Source: Clostridiales bacterium | GTDB taxonomy: Bacteria; Bacillota; Clostridia; Oscillospirales; Oscillospiraceae | Assembly (NCBI GenBank): GCA_004555655.1 | Contig: SFHJ01000002.1 | Coordinates: forward strand, 36,921-100,920 | Length of the DNA stretch: 64,000 bases | Direction of reading: 5' to 3' | Shown: positions 53,767-62,504 of the stretch, piece after piece | Position numbering within the stretch: the first letter of the stretch is position 1 | How the letters are laid out: each line of letters begins with the position of its first letter | Translations under genes and position numbers: made by a program | Notes under the pieces: model-generated | Told to the model about the DNA's origin: nothing | The model's input: the letters and a program-made list of their open reading frames with translations, nothing else | The model's database searches: none

Positions 53767-54630
53767 TTACGCTTCGCTCAGCGCGATCTGCTTTGCCGCG
53801 TACTCATACGCCTGCTTGTAGTCCCCCGTCTCGCGGCAGCACAGCTCCATGCAGCGGTAGAGCTCGCGGCGCAAAATGCGCGAAAGCCCGCCCAGCTCCT
53901 CTGCCTGCTGCAGATACAAAGCCGCGTTTTCATACTGCTCCTTCTTCGCCGCGATGCGCCCGCGCAGCACGAGATATTCCGCGCGGCTCTTTTCCGGCAA
54001 ATCGACGATCGACCAGATCTCGCGCTCGGCGGCCTGGATATGCTCCTGCTCAAGCTGGTAGCGCGCCATGAGCAGATGATACTCCACGCCATTTTGCACC
54101 TCCAGATAGATGCGGCGGTACTCGCCCACGGCCTGCTCCACATCCTGCCCGGCCTGCTGCGCGCAGCGCGCCAGAACAGCCGCCATGGAAAGCTGCAGCG
54201 CCTGGCTGCGGTAGAGTCCGCGGCTGCTGCTCTCCAGCGCCCGCTCTGCATACGCACGCGCGTCGGAGAACGCTTCATCGTCCAGCGCTGCGCGCGCCAG
54301 ATGCGCCGCCGCCATGGCCTGTATGGCGAGCGCCTCGTCGCCTTCGAGCGCCTGCGCCGCGTCCAGACATTCGTGCCAGTTCTGCTGCTGCAGAAGCTGC
54401 CGCGCACGGGGCAGCTTCTGCGCCTCGCCGCCAGTCTGCGCGTCCTCGAGCAGCCACCCCGCGCGCACGCCGAGCCGGGCCGCCAGATATTCCAGCGTCC
54501 CCACCGATGGGGACGCCACGTCGTTTTCGATCTGCGAGAGCATGTTGCGCGTGATTCTCCCGCCCGCGACCTCCGCCTGCGTCATGCCCTTTTCGGTGCG
54601 CGCCTTGCGCAGCTTTTCCCCCAGCGTCAT
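53767..54630 (-). CDS. XRE-type regulator with TPR-like domain
   Basis: A 287-residue protein: N-terminal helix-turn-helix (~4-58: LRKARTEKGMTQAEVAGG, MLSQIENDVASPSVGTLEYL) and ~200 residues of Ala/Leu-rich TPR-like helices. This layout is shared by peptide-responsive regulators, but no peptide gene is visible nearby. GGAGGAATTCCTGC precedes the ATG. Confidence 0.9.
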   Translation of the reverse strand: MTLGEKLRKARTEKGMTQAEVAGGRITRNMLSQIENDVASPSVGTLEYLAARLGVRAGWLLEDAQTGGEAQKLPRARQLLQQQNWHECLDAAQALEGDEALAIQAMAAAHLARAALDDEAFSDARAYAERALESSSRGLYRSQALQLSMAAVLARCAQQAGQDVEQAVGEYRRIYLEVQNGVEYHLLMARYQLEQEHIQAAEREIWSIVDLPEKSRAEYLVLRGRIAAKKEQYENAALYLQQAEELGGLSRILRRELYRCMELCCRETGDYKQAYEYAAKQIALSEA

Positions 54631-54861
54631 GCAGGAATTCCTCCAACGTAAATATAATTTACTCTATCATACCACAGCCCGCGCCGCCGCGCAAGCTTCA
54701 CTGCATCTTTTCTCTTGCCGCGCAGCGTGCGATGTGGTATGCTGGTCACAGCCGCGTGACAGGCGGACTTCTGTGCAGAAAGGATGATCTTATATGAAAA
54801 CGAACCGTGCATGGAGGGCCCACGGCATCTGACCCTCCAATCGAAAATGGAGGATATGAAT

Positions 54862-55782
54862 ATGACAAATCCGATCACCATCCGCGAAGCGTGCACGCAG
54901 AAGGACACCGAATTCTTCTGGGCGCAGCTTCACGCGTATCAGGCGCGGGATCTCTTTCCCGATCCTGAAAGCGAAGCCCGCGCCTTTTTCCTTTCGGCGG
55001 AGTACCGCGGGCAGATCCAGGCGCTGCACGACCGGAAAGAAAATCCGATGCACTATCTGCTCTTCCGGCGCGGCGGGCAGGAAATCGGCCTTGCGCTCAC
55101 GGTCGTATATGCCACGGAGGACGGCAAGCAGTCCATCCTCGAGTTCTGCGTCTTTCCGGAGTTTCGCGGAAACGGCACAGGCACGGCCTGCGCGCGGGCA
55201 CTTCTGGACTGGGGAAAAAAGCAGGGCGCAGCATTTGCCGAGCTGAACGCCGGCGCGGAAAACCGCCGCCGCTTCTGGAGCCGTCTCGGTTTCATCGCCA
55301 ATGGCCGCGACCGCTGGGGCGAGCCGCTCATGCTGCTTCCGCCGCGCGAGCGCATTGCCGTCACCGCAGAACGTCTGACAAATCCGGAAGAGCTTTGGGA
55401 TCTGGAAAGCGGCTTTCTTGCCGAAATCGGCGAAGCTCCGATGGAGCAAGCAGCGCAGACGCGGCTGGAACAGGCCATCTCCGGCGGCGAGATTACATTT
55501 TTCGTGGCCAGGCGCCTGAACCGGCCTGTCGGCATCTGCTCGGTCAGCAGCTGCTTTTCGACCTTCGCCTGTAAAAAAACAGGCGTGTTCGACGATTTCT
55601 ACGTTGAACCCGCTTTCCGCCATCAAGGCGTGGCGCGCACGCTTGTAGCCGCTGCGCAATCGTTCTGCCGCGCACAGGGTTACGCCAGCCTCACCGTCGG
55701 CTGCGCCGATGGTGACGTTGCGATGTACCGCGCGCTGGGTTTTGGAGAAAGACTTGGCACAATGCTCGCAAATAACTTCTGA
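54862..55782 (+). CDS. Tandem GNAT N-acetyltransferase
   Basis: A 306-residue protein with two GNAT domains: first ~5-150 (FPEFRGNGTGTACARALLDW, FWSRLGF) and second ~165-305 (VEPAFRHQGVARTLVAAAQS, MYRALGF). Both keep an acetyl-CoA loop (RGNGTG and RHQGVA). Substrate unknown. ATG 54862 is chosen because GGAGG is 8 nt upstream; nearer ATGs are too close to it. Confidence 0.88.
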   Translation: MTNPITIREACTQKDTEFFWAQLHAYQARDLFPDPESEARAFFLSAEYRGQIQALHDRKENPMHYLLFRRGGQEIGLALTVVYATEDGKQSILEFCVFPEFRGNGTGTACARALLDWGKKQGAAFAELNAGAENRRRFWSRLGFIANGRDRWGEPLMLLPPRERIAVTAERLTNPEELWDLESGFLAEIGEAPMEQAAQTRLEQAISGGEITFFVARRLNRPVGICSVSSCFSTFACKKTGVFDDFYVEPAFRHQGVARTLVAAAQSFCRAQGYASLTVGCADGDVAMYRALGFGERLGTMLANNF

Positions 55783-55815
55783 AAATGTCCCCGGAACTTT
55801 GTTCCGGGGACATTT
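55783..55815. terminator. Terminator between convergent acetyltransferase genes
   Basis: 15-bp stem AAATGTCCCCGGAAC / GTTCCGGGGACATTT with TTT loop. Confidence 0.8.
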
Positions 55816-55857
55816 GAGGCTGTCGAAAAACTCCAAAGGAGTTTTTCGACAGCCTCA
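55815..55857. repeat. Palindromic repeat, copy 2
   Basis: Perfect 20-bp stem TGAGGCTGTCGAAAAACTCC with complement, loop AAA, followed by TTTTAT. It shares sequence with 38401-38435 and again sits at the 3' side of a terminator hairpin. Confidence 0.9.
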
Positions 55858-55859
55858 TT

Positions 55860-56591
55860 TTATACAGTCTCTTCGCCCAACAGCTCCGCCCACGCGGGAA
55901 GGAACCCCGCCTTGACGGCCACGCGCTGCGAGGCGATGTGCGACACGGCCGTGCCGTAATACGGCAGTTTGCCGCGCGCGATCACCGCATTTTTGAGCCG
56001 CGCGATCAGCGCCGCACCGATTCCGCGGCCGCGCATTTCCGGCAGGACATTGATGCCGAGCTGCCAGAGCTGCGGACTGTCGGCGCTCGCACCCGCCATA
56101 GCGAGGATTTCTCCATCCTGAACCGCCGCCACGCCCAGCACGTCGGGCGCGTCCGGGCAGAATGCAAACGCCTCGGAAAAGCGCGCGTCGCCTTCAAACT
56201 GCGCAATCTGACCGCGTTCGTACCAGATGGCGTCCAGTGCCATCTGCGGCGCGGGCGTGATTTGCGTCGCCGTAAAAAACGGATGTACCTGGCCGACGCG
56301 GCAGCCAAATTCCTGGAGCAGCGCGTCCAGCCGCCGCAGGGCGTCCATCTCAAACAGCCATGTGCCATCCGCCTCTTTCAGCCGCCCGGCGAGCGCTTCG
56401 ATGATATCCGCCCGTCCCGTGCAAAGGAGCTTGCCGTTTACGGCGGCGAGCTTCACCGGCCGGTCGCCGTCAAAGCGCCTGCGCCCGTCCTGCGGAGAAA
56501 AGACGCGGAAATGATTTGCACCGTCTGTCACCGCTTCCGGCGCACAGCAGTAGTCCAGAGCAAGCTGCGTTACAAGCGCGTCCGGTATCAT
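55860..56591 (-). CDS. GNAT N-acetyltransferase
   Basis: A 243-residue protein; the C-terminal GNAT domain has GINVLPEMRGRGIGAALIARL and a following helix. The ~100-residue N-terminal region is not recognised. ATG overlaps the AKR gene stop (ATGA). Confidence 0.85.
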   Translation of the reverse strand: MIPDALVTQLALDYCCAPEAVTDGANHFRVFSPQDGRRRFDGDRPVKLAAVNGKLLCTGRADIIEALAGRLKEADGTWLFEMDALRRLDALLQEFGCRVGQVHPFFTATQITPAPQMALDAIWYERGQIAQFEGDARFSEAFAFCPDAPDVLGVAAVQDGEILAMAGASADSPQLWQLGINVLPEMRGRGIGAALIARLKNAVIARGKLPYYGTAVSHIASQRVAVKAGFLPAWAELLGEETV

Positions 56592-57793
56592 GTTGCTCCG
56601 TGCGCGGCAGCGCGGCTGCGCCTTTCCGCCTCGTCACGCTGGCGGCAGACCTCCGCCCAGCTGGGGAGCGTGCTCAGAATTTCATCCGCTTCGCGCATGG
56701 CCTTGGGCACGTCGATCTTCTGTGGGCAGCTGCGCGCGCACTTGCCGCAGGCGATACACGCCGACGGCTGCTTCTCAGGCCCCAGTGCCTCGACGCGCAT
56801 CTTGGCGTTCACCGACGGCGCCACACGCAGTTCGTTGTAGATATCCAGCAGCAGCGGGATATTCAGCCCCTTTGGGCAGCCCTCGCAGCAGTAGCGGCAG
56901 GCCGTGCACGGCAGAGACTGCTTCATGTGCTCGGCAATGTCGAAAAGCGCCTCGTTTTCTGCCTCGTTCAGGGGCCTTTCTTCCGAGAATGTGCGCACGT
57001 TGTCCTGCATCTGCTCCATACTCGACATGCCGCTGAGGATCACGGTGGGCAGGCCAAGCGTCTGCAGCCAGCGCAGGCCCCAGCTGGCGCACGACTCACC
57101 CGGGCAAAGCGCCTGCAGTCTGGCCGCGTCGGCCTCGGGAAGGTTTGCCAGCTTGCCGCCACGCACCGGCTCCATGACCCAGATGGGAATGTGATACTCA
57201 CACAGAAGCTCGCACTTCTCCTTCGCCCGCTGCAGCGTCCAGTCGAGATAGTTGAGCTGGATCTGGCAGAACTCCATTTTGTCGCCGTATTGCTCGAGGA
57301 ACTCGCGCATCATCTGCACGCTGCCGTGCGTGGAGAAGCCCAGATGGCGGATGCGGCCAAGGCGCTTTTGCTCCAGAAAATAGTCAATGATGCCCCACTT
57401 TGGGTCGGTGTAGACCTTGACGGAGTTTTCATAGACGTTGTGCAGCAGGTAGAAATCGAAATACTCCACCTGGCATTTTTTCAGCTGCTGTTCAAAGATC
57501 TCCGCCGGGTCGTAGCTGTCGCGGATCTGGTGGCCGGGGAACTTGTTCGCCAGACAGAACGACTCGCGCGGGTAGTTTTTGAGCACCCGGCCAATGACCG
57601 TCTCCGACGTACCGCCGTGATACGGCCAGGCGGTGTCAAAATAGTTGACGCCGTTTTTTATGGCATAGTCCACCATCTGCGCCACAAGCGCTTCGTCGAC
57701 AGCGGCGTCCGGCCCGCTTCCCGCGAGCGGCAGACGCATCAGGCCAAAGCCCAGCTTCGACAGCTTCAGCCCCTGAAAATCAGAATACAACAT
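56588..57793 (-). CDS. Aldo/keto reductase with C-terminal ferredoxin domain
   Basis: A 401-residue protein: AKR TIM-barrel (~1-285; FDTAWPYHGGTSE, YFDFYLLHNV) and a C-terminal 4Fe-4S region with CTACRYCCEGCP and CIACGKCARSCP. Typical of anaerobe oxidoreductases of unknown substrate. GGAGAGATAACT precedes the ATG. Confidence 0.93.
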   Translation of the reverse strand: MLYSDFQGLKLSKLGFGLMRLPLAGSGPDAAVDEALVAQMVDYAIKNGVNYFDTAWPYHGGTSETVIGRVLKNYPRESFCLANKFPGHQIRDSYDPAEIFEQQLKKCQVEYFDFYLLHNVYENSVKVYTDPKWGIIDYFLEQKRLGRIRHLGFSTHGSVQMMREFLEQYGDKMEFCQIQLNYLDWTLQRAKEKCELLCEYHIPIWVMEPVRGGKLANLPEADAARLQALCPGESCASWGLRWLQTLGLPTVILSGMSSMEQMQDNVRTFSEERPLNEAENEALFDIAEHMKQSLPCTACRYCCEGCPKGLNIPLLLDIYNELRVAPSVNAKMRVEALGPEKQPSACIACGKCARSCPQKIDVPKAMREADEILSTLPSWAEVCRQRDEAERRSRAAAHGAT

Positions 57794-57795
57794 AG

Positions 57796-58728
57796 TTATC
57801 TCTCCTTCACCAATATATCCTGCTTTGTTTCTGTGTTCGTGTGCGGCAGCAACTCCTCCAGAAACCCGTATGCACGCAAAAAACAGTCCAGATGATAATT
57901 CAGTACGGCCGCCTCGGCGCTCTGCGCCTGCGCGCGCGGCTCATCCGGGGCGCTGAGTCCCAGCGCCAGCAGCCGCTGCAGATTCTCCGGCGACGGCGCG
58001 GCGAGCACATCCATCGAGCTGATGGCCTCGATCTCCTGTGCCATGCGCATGGCAAGCTGCGCGCAGCCGTTCGTCATCGCTTCACGCGCCTCGTATTGTC
58101 TGCGGCTGAATAGAAACAGCTGCTTTTTCGCCTGCTCCAGCTCGCGCGCAAGCGCCAGCCGCGCCTTATGGCACGGCTCCATGTCGGGATAGCGGCCATA
58201 GAGCACCGCCTGCTCCGCACACAGGAGCGTCTGCTGCTGCAGCGCGCGGATGCAGGCATAGATGCGCGGCTCATTTGAGTTTGGATGTACGAAGATATTT
58301 ACGATCAGTCCCGTCGTCAGGCCCAGCGATACGTCGCGGATGCGGCCGAAAATATCTGCTGCCGTTGCGCTGCCAGTACACACGGAGACAAAGATGAGCG
58401 AGGATAAAAAGACCGCATAGGACATGTGCAGCAGATTACACACGTAGATCACCGCCACCAGACACAGCGCAATCAGCCATTCCGGCGGCGCAGGTATGGC
58501 CAGCAGCAGCAAAAAGCCCAGAACACTTCCCACCAGCACGCCAAAAAACTGGCTCAGACATCCGAGCCACGAATCGGCGATGGTCCGCTCCATCGCGCAG
58601 TATACGCCCAACAGAACGAGCACCGGGTCCATCTTCTCAAACTGGCTGCAGATGAGCAGCGCCACCAGTGACGCCAGCACAGTTTTAATCGTGCGGTAGC
58701 CGATACGCTGCATATGCAATCGCTTCAA
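57796..58728 (-). CDS. FUSC/aromatic-acid-exporter-like membrane protein
   Basis: A 310-residue protein with about six N-terminal spans (~15-155) and a helical cytoplasmic C-terminus; resembles ArAE_1/FUSC proteins. Start is TTG, supported by GGGAGGGAAGCGA; ATG at 58713 is an alternative. It ends 2 nt before the AKR gene. Confidence 0.85.
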   Translation of the reverse strand: MKRLHMQRIGYRTIKTVLASLVALLICSQFEKMDPVLVLLGVYCAMERTIADSWLGCLSQFFGVLVGSVLGFLLLLAIPAPPEWLIALCLVAVIYVCNLLHMSYAVFLSSLIFVSVCTGSATAADIFGRIRDVSLGLTTGLIVNIFVHPNSNEPRIYACIRALQQQTLLCAEQAVLYGRYPDMEPCHKARLALARELEQAKKQLFLFSRRQYEAREAMTNGCAQLAMRMAQEIEAISSMDVLAAPSPENLQRLLALGLSAPDEPRAQAQSAEAAVLNYHLDCFLRAYGFLEELLPHTNTETKQDILVKER

Positions 58729-58846
58729 TCGCTTCCCTCCCGTTTTGCTTGCTTCTCACCAAGCAGTATAGCATAACCGCCCCGAAAAGCAGGCGCGCAA
58801 GCCGCCCGCCAAAGCGGACGATTTGCGCGCAGCCGCAGACCTTACA

Positions 58847-59920
58847 TCAGTCGCCCATGGAAAGGCCCAGCTCGCGGGCTGTTTGGATGAGTGCGCAGTC
58901 GACCGGCACCGTCTTGAGCTTGCCCGCAACTTCTTTCAGCGGCACGGGCACAATCTTGTCATTCTGCACGGCCACCATGTTGCCGAACTTGCCGTCGCGG
59001 ATGAGCCCGGCCGCCGCCACGCCCAGACGCGTGCACAGAAGCCGGTCGGCAGGACACGGCGCGCCGCCTCTCTGGAAGTGGCCGGGGATGGTGACACGGA
59101 TCTCCTGTCCGGTGAGCGCCTTGAGCTCATCGGCCAGCCGGTAGGAGATGGACGGATACTGCATCTCCGCGCGCGCGGCCTTGAACTCCTTCTTGCTCAT
59201 CTTGGCCTCTTCCTTGCTGATAGCGCCCTCAGCCACGGCGATGATGGAGAAGCGCTTGCCGCTGCGGTTGCGCTTTTCTATGGCGCTGGCAATGGACTTG
59301 GCCGAATACGGGATTTCGGGGATGATAATGACGTCCGCGCCCGAGGCGATGCCTGCGTGCAGCGTCAGCCAGCCCGCCTTGTGGCCCATGACCTCGACGA
59401 TAAACACGCGGCTGTGCGAGAACGCCGTGGAGTGGATGGAGTCGATGACCTGCACGGCGATATCCATTGCAGACTGGAAGCCAAACGTCATCTGCGTGCC
59501 CCAGAGGTCGTTGTCGATGGTCTTGGGCAGCGTGACAACGTTCACGCCGTGCTCACTCAGCAGATTTGCCGTTTTGTGCGTGCCGTTGCCGCCGAGGATG
59601 ACGAGGCAATCAAAATCGGCGCGCTTGCACGTGGCGAGCATTTTCTCCAGCTTTGTGTCGTCATTTTCCTCAGCCGTCTGCATCGTTTTGAAGGACTGGC
59701 GCGACGTGCCGAGGATCGTGCCGCCAAGCGTCAGGATATCGGAAAAGTCTCTGGGCGACATGGGGTGGTAATCGCCCTCGATAAGCCCGCGGTAGCCATC
59801 GCGGATGCCGCAGATGGTCACATTGCTGCCGAATTCATTGTAGAGCGCTTTGGCCACGCCGCGCAGCGCCGCATTCAGGCCCTGGCAGTCGCCGCCGCTG
59901 GTAAGCAGACCGATTTTCAT
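58847..59920 (-). CDS. pfkA: 6-phosphofructokinase, atypical residues
   Basis: A 357-residue PFK. Motifs: LTSGGDCQGLNAALRG, ILGGNGTHKTANLL, LPKTIDNDLWGT, MGHKAGWL, PGHFQRGGAPCPADR. GGNG replaces the usual GGDG, and PKTIDND carries Lys where bacterial ATP-PFK has Gly. Gly at the phosphoryl-donor position favours ATP, while Lys is seen in group III and PPi enzymes. The donor is thus uncertain. GGGAGGATCTACTT precedes the ATG; earlier starts overlap divergent ppk. Confidence 0.92.
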   Translation of the reverse strand: MKIGLLTSGGDCQGLNAALRGVAKALYNEFGSNVTICGIRDGYRGLIEGDYHPMSPRDFSDILTLGGTILGTSRQSFKTMQTAEENDDTKLEKMLATCKRADFDCLVILGGNGTHKTANLLSEHGVNVVTLPKTIDNDLWGTQMTFGFQSAMDIAVQVIDSIHSTAFSHSRVFIVEVMGHKAGWLTLHAGIASGADVIIIPEIPYSAKSIASAIEKRNRSGKRFSIIAVAEGAISKEEAKMSKKEFKAARAEMQYPSISYRLADELKALTGQEIRVTIPGHFQRGGAPCPADRLLCTRLGVAAAGLIRDGKFGNMVAVQNDKIVPVPLKEVAGKLKTVPVDCALIQTARELGLSMGD

Positions 59921-60086
59921 AAGTAGATCCTCCCTCAGCGTTTTATTCTCATCTTCCGGGAACACCGGACAAGGTTTTTGGAATATAGTAGTATCATACG
60001 ACATTTCTGCCCGCTTGTGAAGAGATTTCCACGAAAATAATACGAAAACGCGGCAGGTTTTTTCCGAAAAAACGTGCCGTGCCCAT

Positions 60087-60115
60087 TGCGGCGGGCCGGA
60101 GAATCGAGTATAATA
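60087..60115 (+). promoter_or_regulatory. Promoter of ppk1
   Basis: TTGCGG, 17 nt spacer, TATAAT, ~30 nt before the start. Confidence 0.55.
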
Positions 60116-60145
60116 ATGGAGATTCGACAAAAGGGGGCAAATCGC

Positions 60146-62296
60146 ATGTCCGCAGAGATCTGGCAGCAGGGTTATACACAGAACCGGGAGCTGTCGTGGC
60201 TGCAGTTCAACGCCCGCGTGCTGGCCGAGGCGCAGGATACGCGCGTGCCGCTGCTGGAGCGGCTGAAATTCCTGTCGATTTTTACCAGCAACCTCGACGA
60301 ATTCTATATGATCCGCGTGGGAAGCCTCGGCGATATCGCCGTGCTCGACCCTGACGGCATCGACAATAAATCCGGCCTCACGGCCAGGGAGCAGCTCGAG
60401 CGGATCTATGCCGCCACCACGCCGCTGTATGAACAGCGCGACGCCGTGTTTGAAAGCGTCGAGCAGAAGCTGTCCTCCGAGGGTCTGCAGCATGTGGCGA
60501 TGGACGCTCTCACACCGGCCGAGCAGAAGCAGCTGCGCCACTTCTTCCGCACCACCGTGCAGCCCATTCTTTCGCCGCAGATCGTTGACAGCCACCATCC
60601 GTTTCCGCATCTCGGCAGTAAGCTGACGCACGTGGCGGCGCTTTTGAAGCGCAAAAAGGGCGAGCTGCTGGGCCTCATCCCGGTACCCGGCTCCGTGCCG
60701 CGCGTAATCTATCTGCAGTCCGGTTCCGGCCGCTTTGTGCTGCTGGAGGAGCTGCTCTTGTCCTACGCCGATACGGTGTTCGAGATGTACGACGTGCTGG
60801 AAAAGACACTTTTCTGCATCACGCGCAACGCCGACATCAACCTGGACGACGAGCCGTTCAATCCGCTGCTCGGCAGCCAGGAGCTGGACGTGCGCGCAAA
60901 GATGGAAAAGCTGCTGCGCCGCCGCAGCCGCCTGCGCGTGGTGCGCGTGGAGCTCTCAAGGCCCATCAGCAGCCACTTCACGGAGTTCTTCCGCCACCGC
61001 TTTGCTGTGGACGACCGGCAGATCTTTCTGTCGCGCAAAGCGCCGCTCGATCTGTCATACGTCTTTTCGCTGGGCGAGTTTTTCTCCGACGACCGCCGCG
61101 CCGCGCTCTCCGACCCGCCGTTTGCTCCGCAGCAGCCGGCCATGCTCCGGCCCGGCCAGAGCCTGCTGCGCGCAGCCATGAAGCAGGACATCCTGCTTTC
61201 CTACCCGTATGAGTCGATGGAGCCGTTTCTGCAGATGATCCGCGAGGCGGCCAACGCCCCCGATGTTGTCAGCATCCGCATCACCATCTACCGTCTGGCG
61301 CGTAAGGCAAAGCTCGTCGAGTATCTGTGCGCCGCAGCGGAAAACGGCAAGGACGTGACCGTGCTCATTGAGCTGCGCGCGCGTTTTGACGAACAGAATA
61401 ACATCGACTGGTCCGAGCGGCTGGAAGAAGCCGGCTGTAAAATTATCTACGGCTTCGAGGACTACAAGGTGCATTCCAAAATCTGCCTCATCACCCGCAA
61501 CGACCGCGGCGTGATGCGCCACATCACGCAGGTCGGCACCGGCAACTACAACGAGAAGACCGCCGCGCAGTATACCGACGTCTCGCTCGTCACCGCGTCC
61601 GAGTCCATCGGCGCCGATGCCGCCGCGTTCTTTAAAAACATGGCGCTCGGCAACCTGCAGGGCAGCTACCAGCGGCTTCTGGTCGCGCCGAACGGCTTTA
61701 AAAACCAGATCCTGTTCATGATGGATGAGCAGATCAAGCTCGGCTCTGAAGGCTATATCCTGCTAAAATTCAACTCCCTGACCGACGCCGATATCATCGC
61801 CAGGCTCTCCGAGGCGTCGTGCGCGGGCGTACAGGTCGAGATGATTATCCGCGGCATCTGCTGCCTGCTGCCCGGCGTGCCGGGTAAGACCGAGAACATC
61901 CGCGTCACCAGCATCGTCGGCCGGTATCTTGAGCATTCGCGCATTTTCTGCTTCGGCCGCGGCGAAAACGAAAAAATGTATATCGGCTCGGCCGATTTCA
62001 TGACCCGCAACACCGTCCGCCGCGTGGAGATCGCCTGCCCCATCGACTCGCCCGAGGTACGAAAGCGCCTGCACGAGATTTTGGACGCCATGCTGCGCGA
62101 CAACGTCAAATCCCGCGTGCTGCTGCCCGACGGCAGCTATTGCCGCAAGGAACCCGGCGAAGAGGAGATTTGCGCGCAGGAGCTTCTGATGCGCAAGGCC
62201 TCCGATGCGGCAAGGCTCGCCGCGGAAAGCGCAGCCATACCTGAGCGAACGTGTCTGTGGCAACGCCTGCGGCGTGCGTTCGGCAAAGAAAACTGA
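60146..62296 (+). CDS. ppk1: Polyphosphate kinase 1
   Basis: A 716-residue enzyme polymerising ATP gamma-phosphate. N-terminal NRELSWLQFNARVLAEA, and the PLD-like catalytic domains with KVHSKICLITR (active His region) and VGTGNYNEKTAAQYTD, and YIGSADFMTRN. AAGGGGGCAAATCGC precedes the ATG. Confidence 0.97.
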   Translation: MSAEIWQQGYTQNRELSWLQFNARVLAEAQDTRVPLLERLKFLSIFTSNLDEFYMIRVGSLGDIAVLDPDGIDNKSGLTAREQLERIYAATTPLYEQRDAVFESVEQKLSSEGLQHVAMDALTPAEQKQLRHFFRTTVQPILSPQIVDSHHPFPHLGSKLTHVAALLKRKKGELLGLIPVPGSVPRVIYLQSGSGRFVLLEELLLSYADTVFEMYDVLEKTLFCITRNADINLDDEPFNPLLGSQELDVRAKMEKLLRRRSRLRVVRVELSRPISSHFTEFFRHRFAVDDRQIFLSRKAPLDLSYVFSLGEFFSDDRRAALSDPPFAPQQPAMLRPGQSLLRAAMKQDILLSYPYESMEPFLQMIREAANAPDVVSIRITIYRLARKAKLVEYLCAAAENGKDVTVLIELRARFDEQNNIDWSERLEEAGCKIIYGFEDYKVHSKICLITRNDRGVMRHITQVGTGNYNEKTAAQYTDVSLVTASESIGADAAAFFKNMALGNLQGSYQRLLVAPNGFKNQILFMMDEQIKLGSEGYILLKFNSLTDADIIARLSEASCAGVQVEMIIRGICCLLPGVPGKTENIRVTSIVGRYLEHSRIFCFGRGENEKMYIGSADFMTRNTVRRVEIACPIDSPEVRKRLHEILDAMLRDNVKSRVLLPDGSYCRKEPGEEEICAQELLMRKASDAARLAAESAAIPERTCLWQRLRRAFGKEN

Positions 62297-62316
62297 CGCC
62301 CATCCATATATCCGGC

Positions 62317-62350
62317 AAACCGGTGGAATCTTTCGGTTCCGCCGGTTTTT
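62317..62350 (+). terminator. Terminator after ppk1
   Basis: 12-bp stem AAACCGGTGGAA / TTCCGCCGGTTT with one G-U pair, 8-nt loop, then TTT. Confidence 0.8.
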
Positions 62351-62504
62351 TGTCCTTGATATGGACGCGCAGTTGACTTTTTCCGGTTCCCGTGGCACAA
62401 TGCGGAGGATGATGAATCTTCAATAGCTTCCGCAGGAAAGCAGCACCGCATATGAATGTTTTTTGAGCAGTTTTACTGTAAAATCTCAGACAGGAGGCAG
62501 TCAG

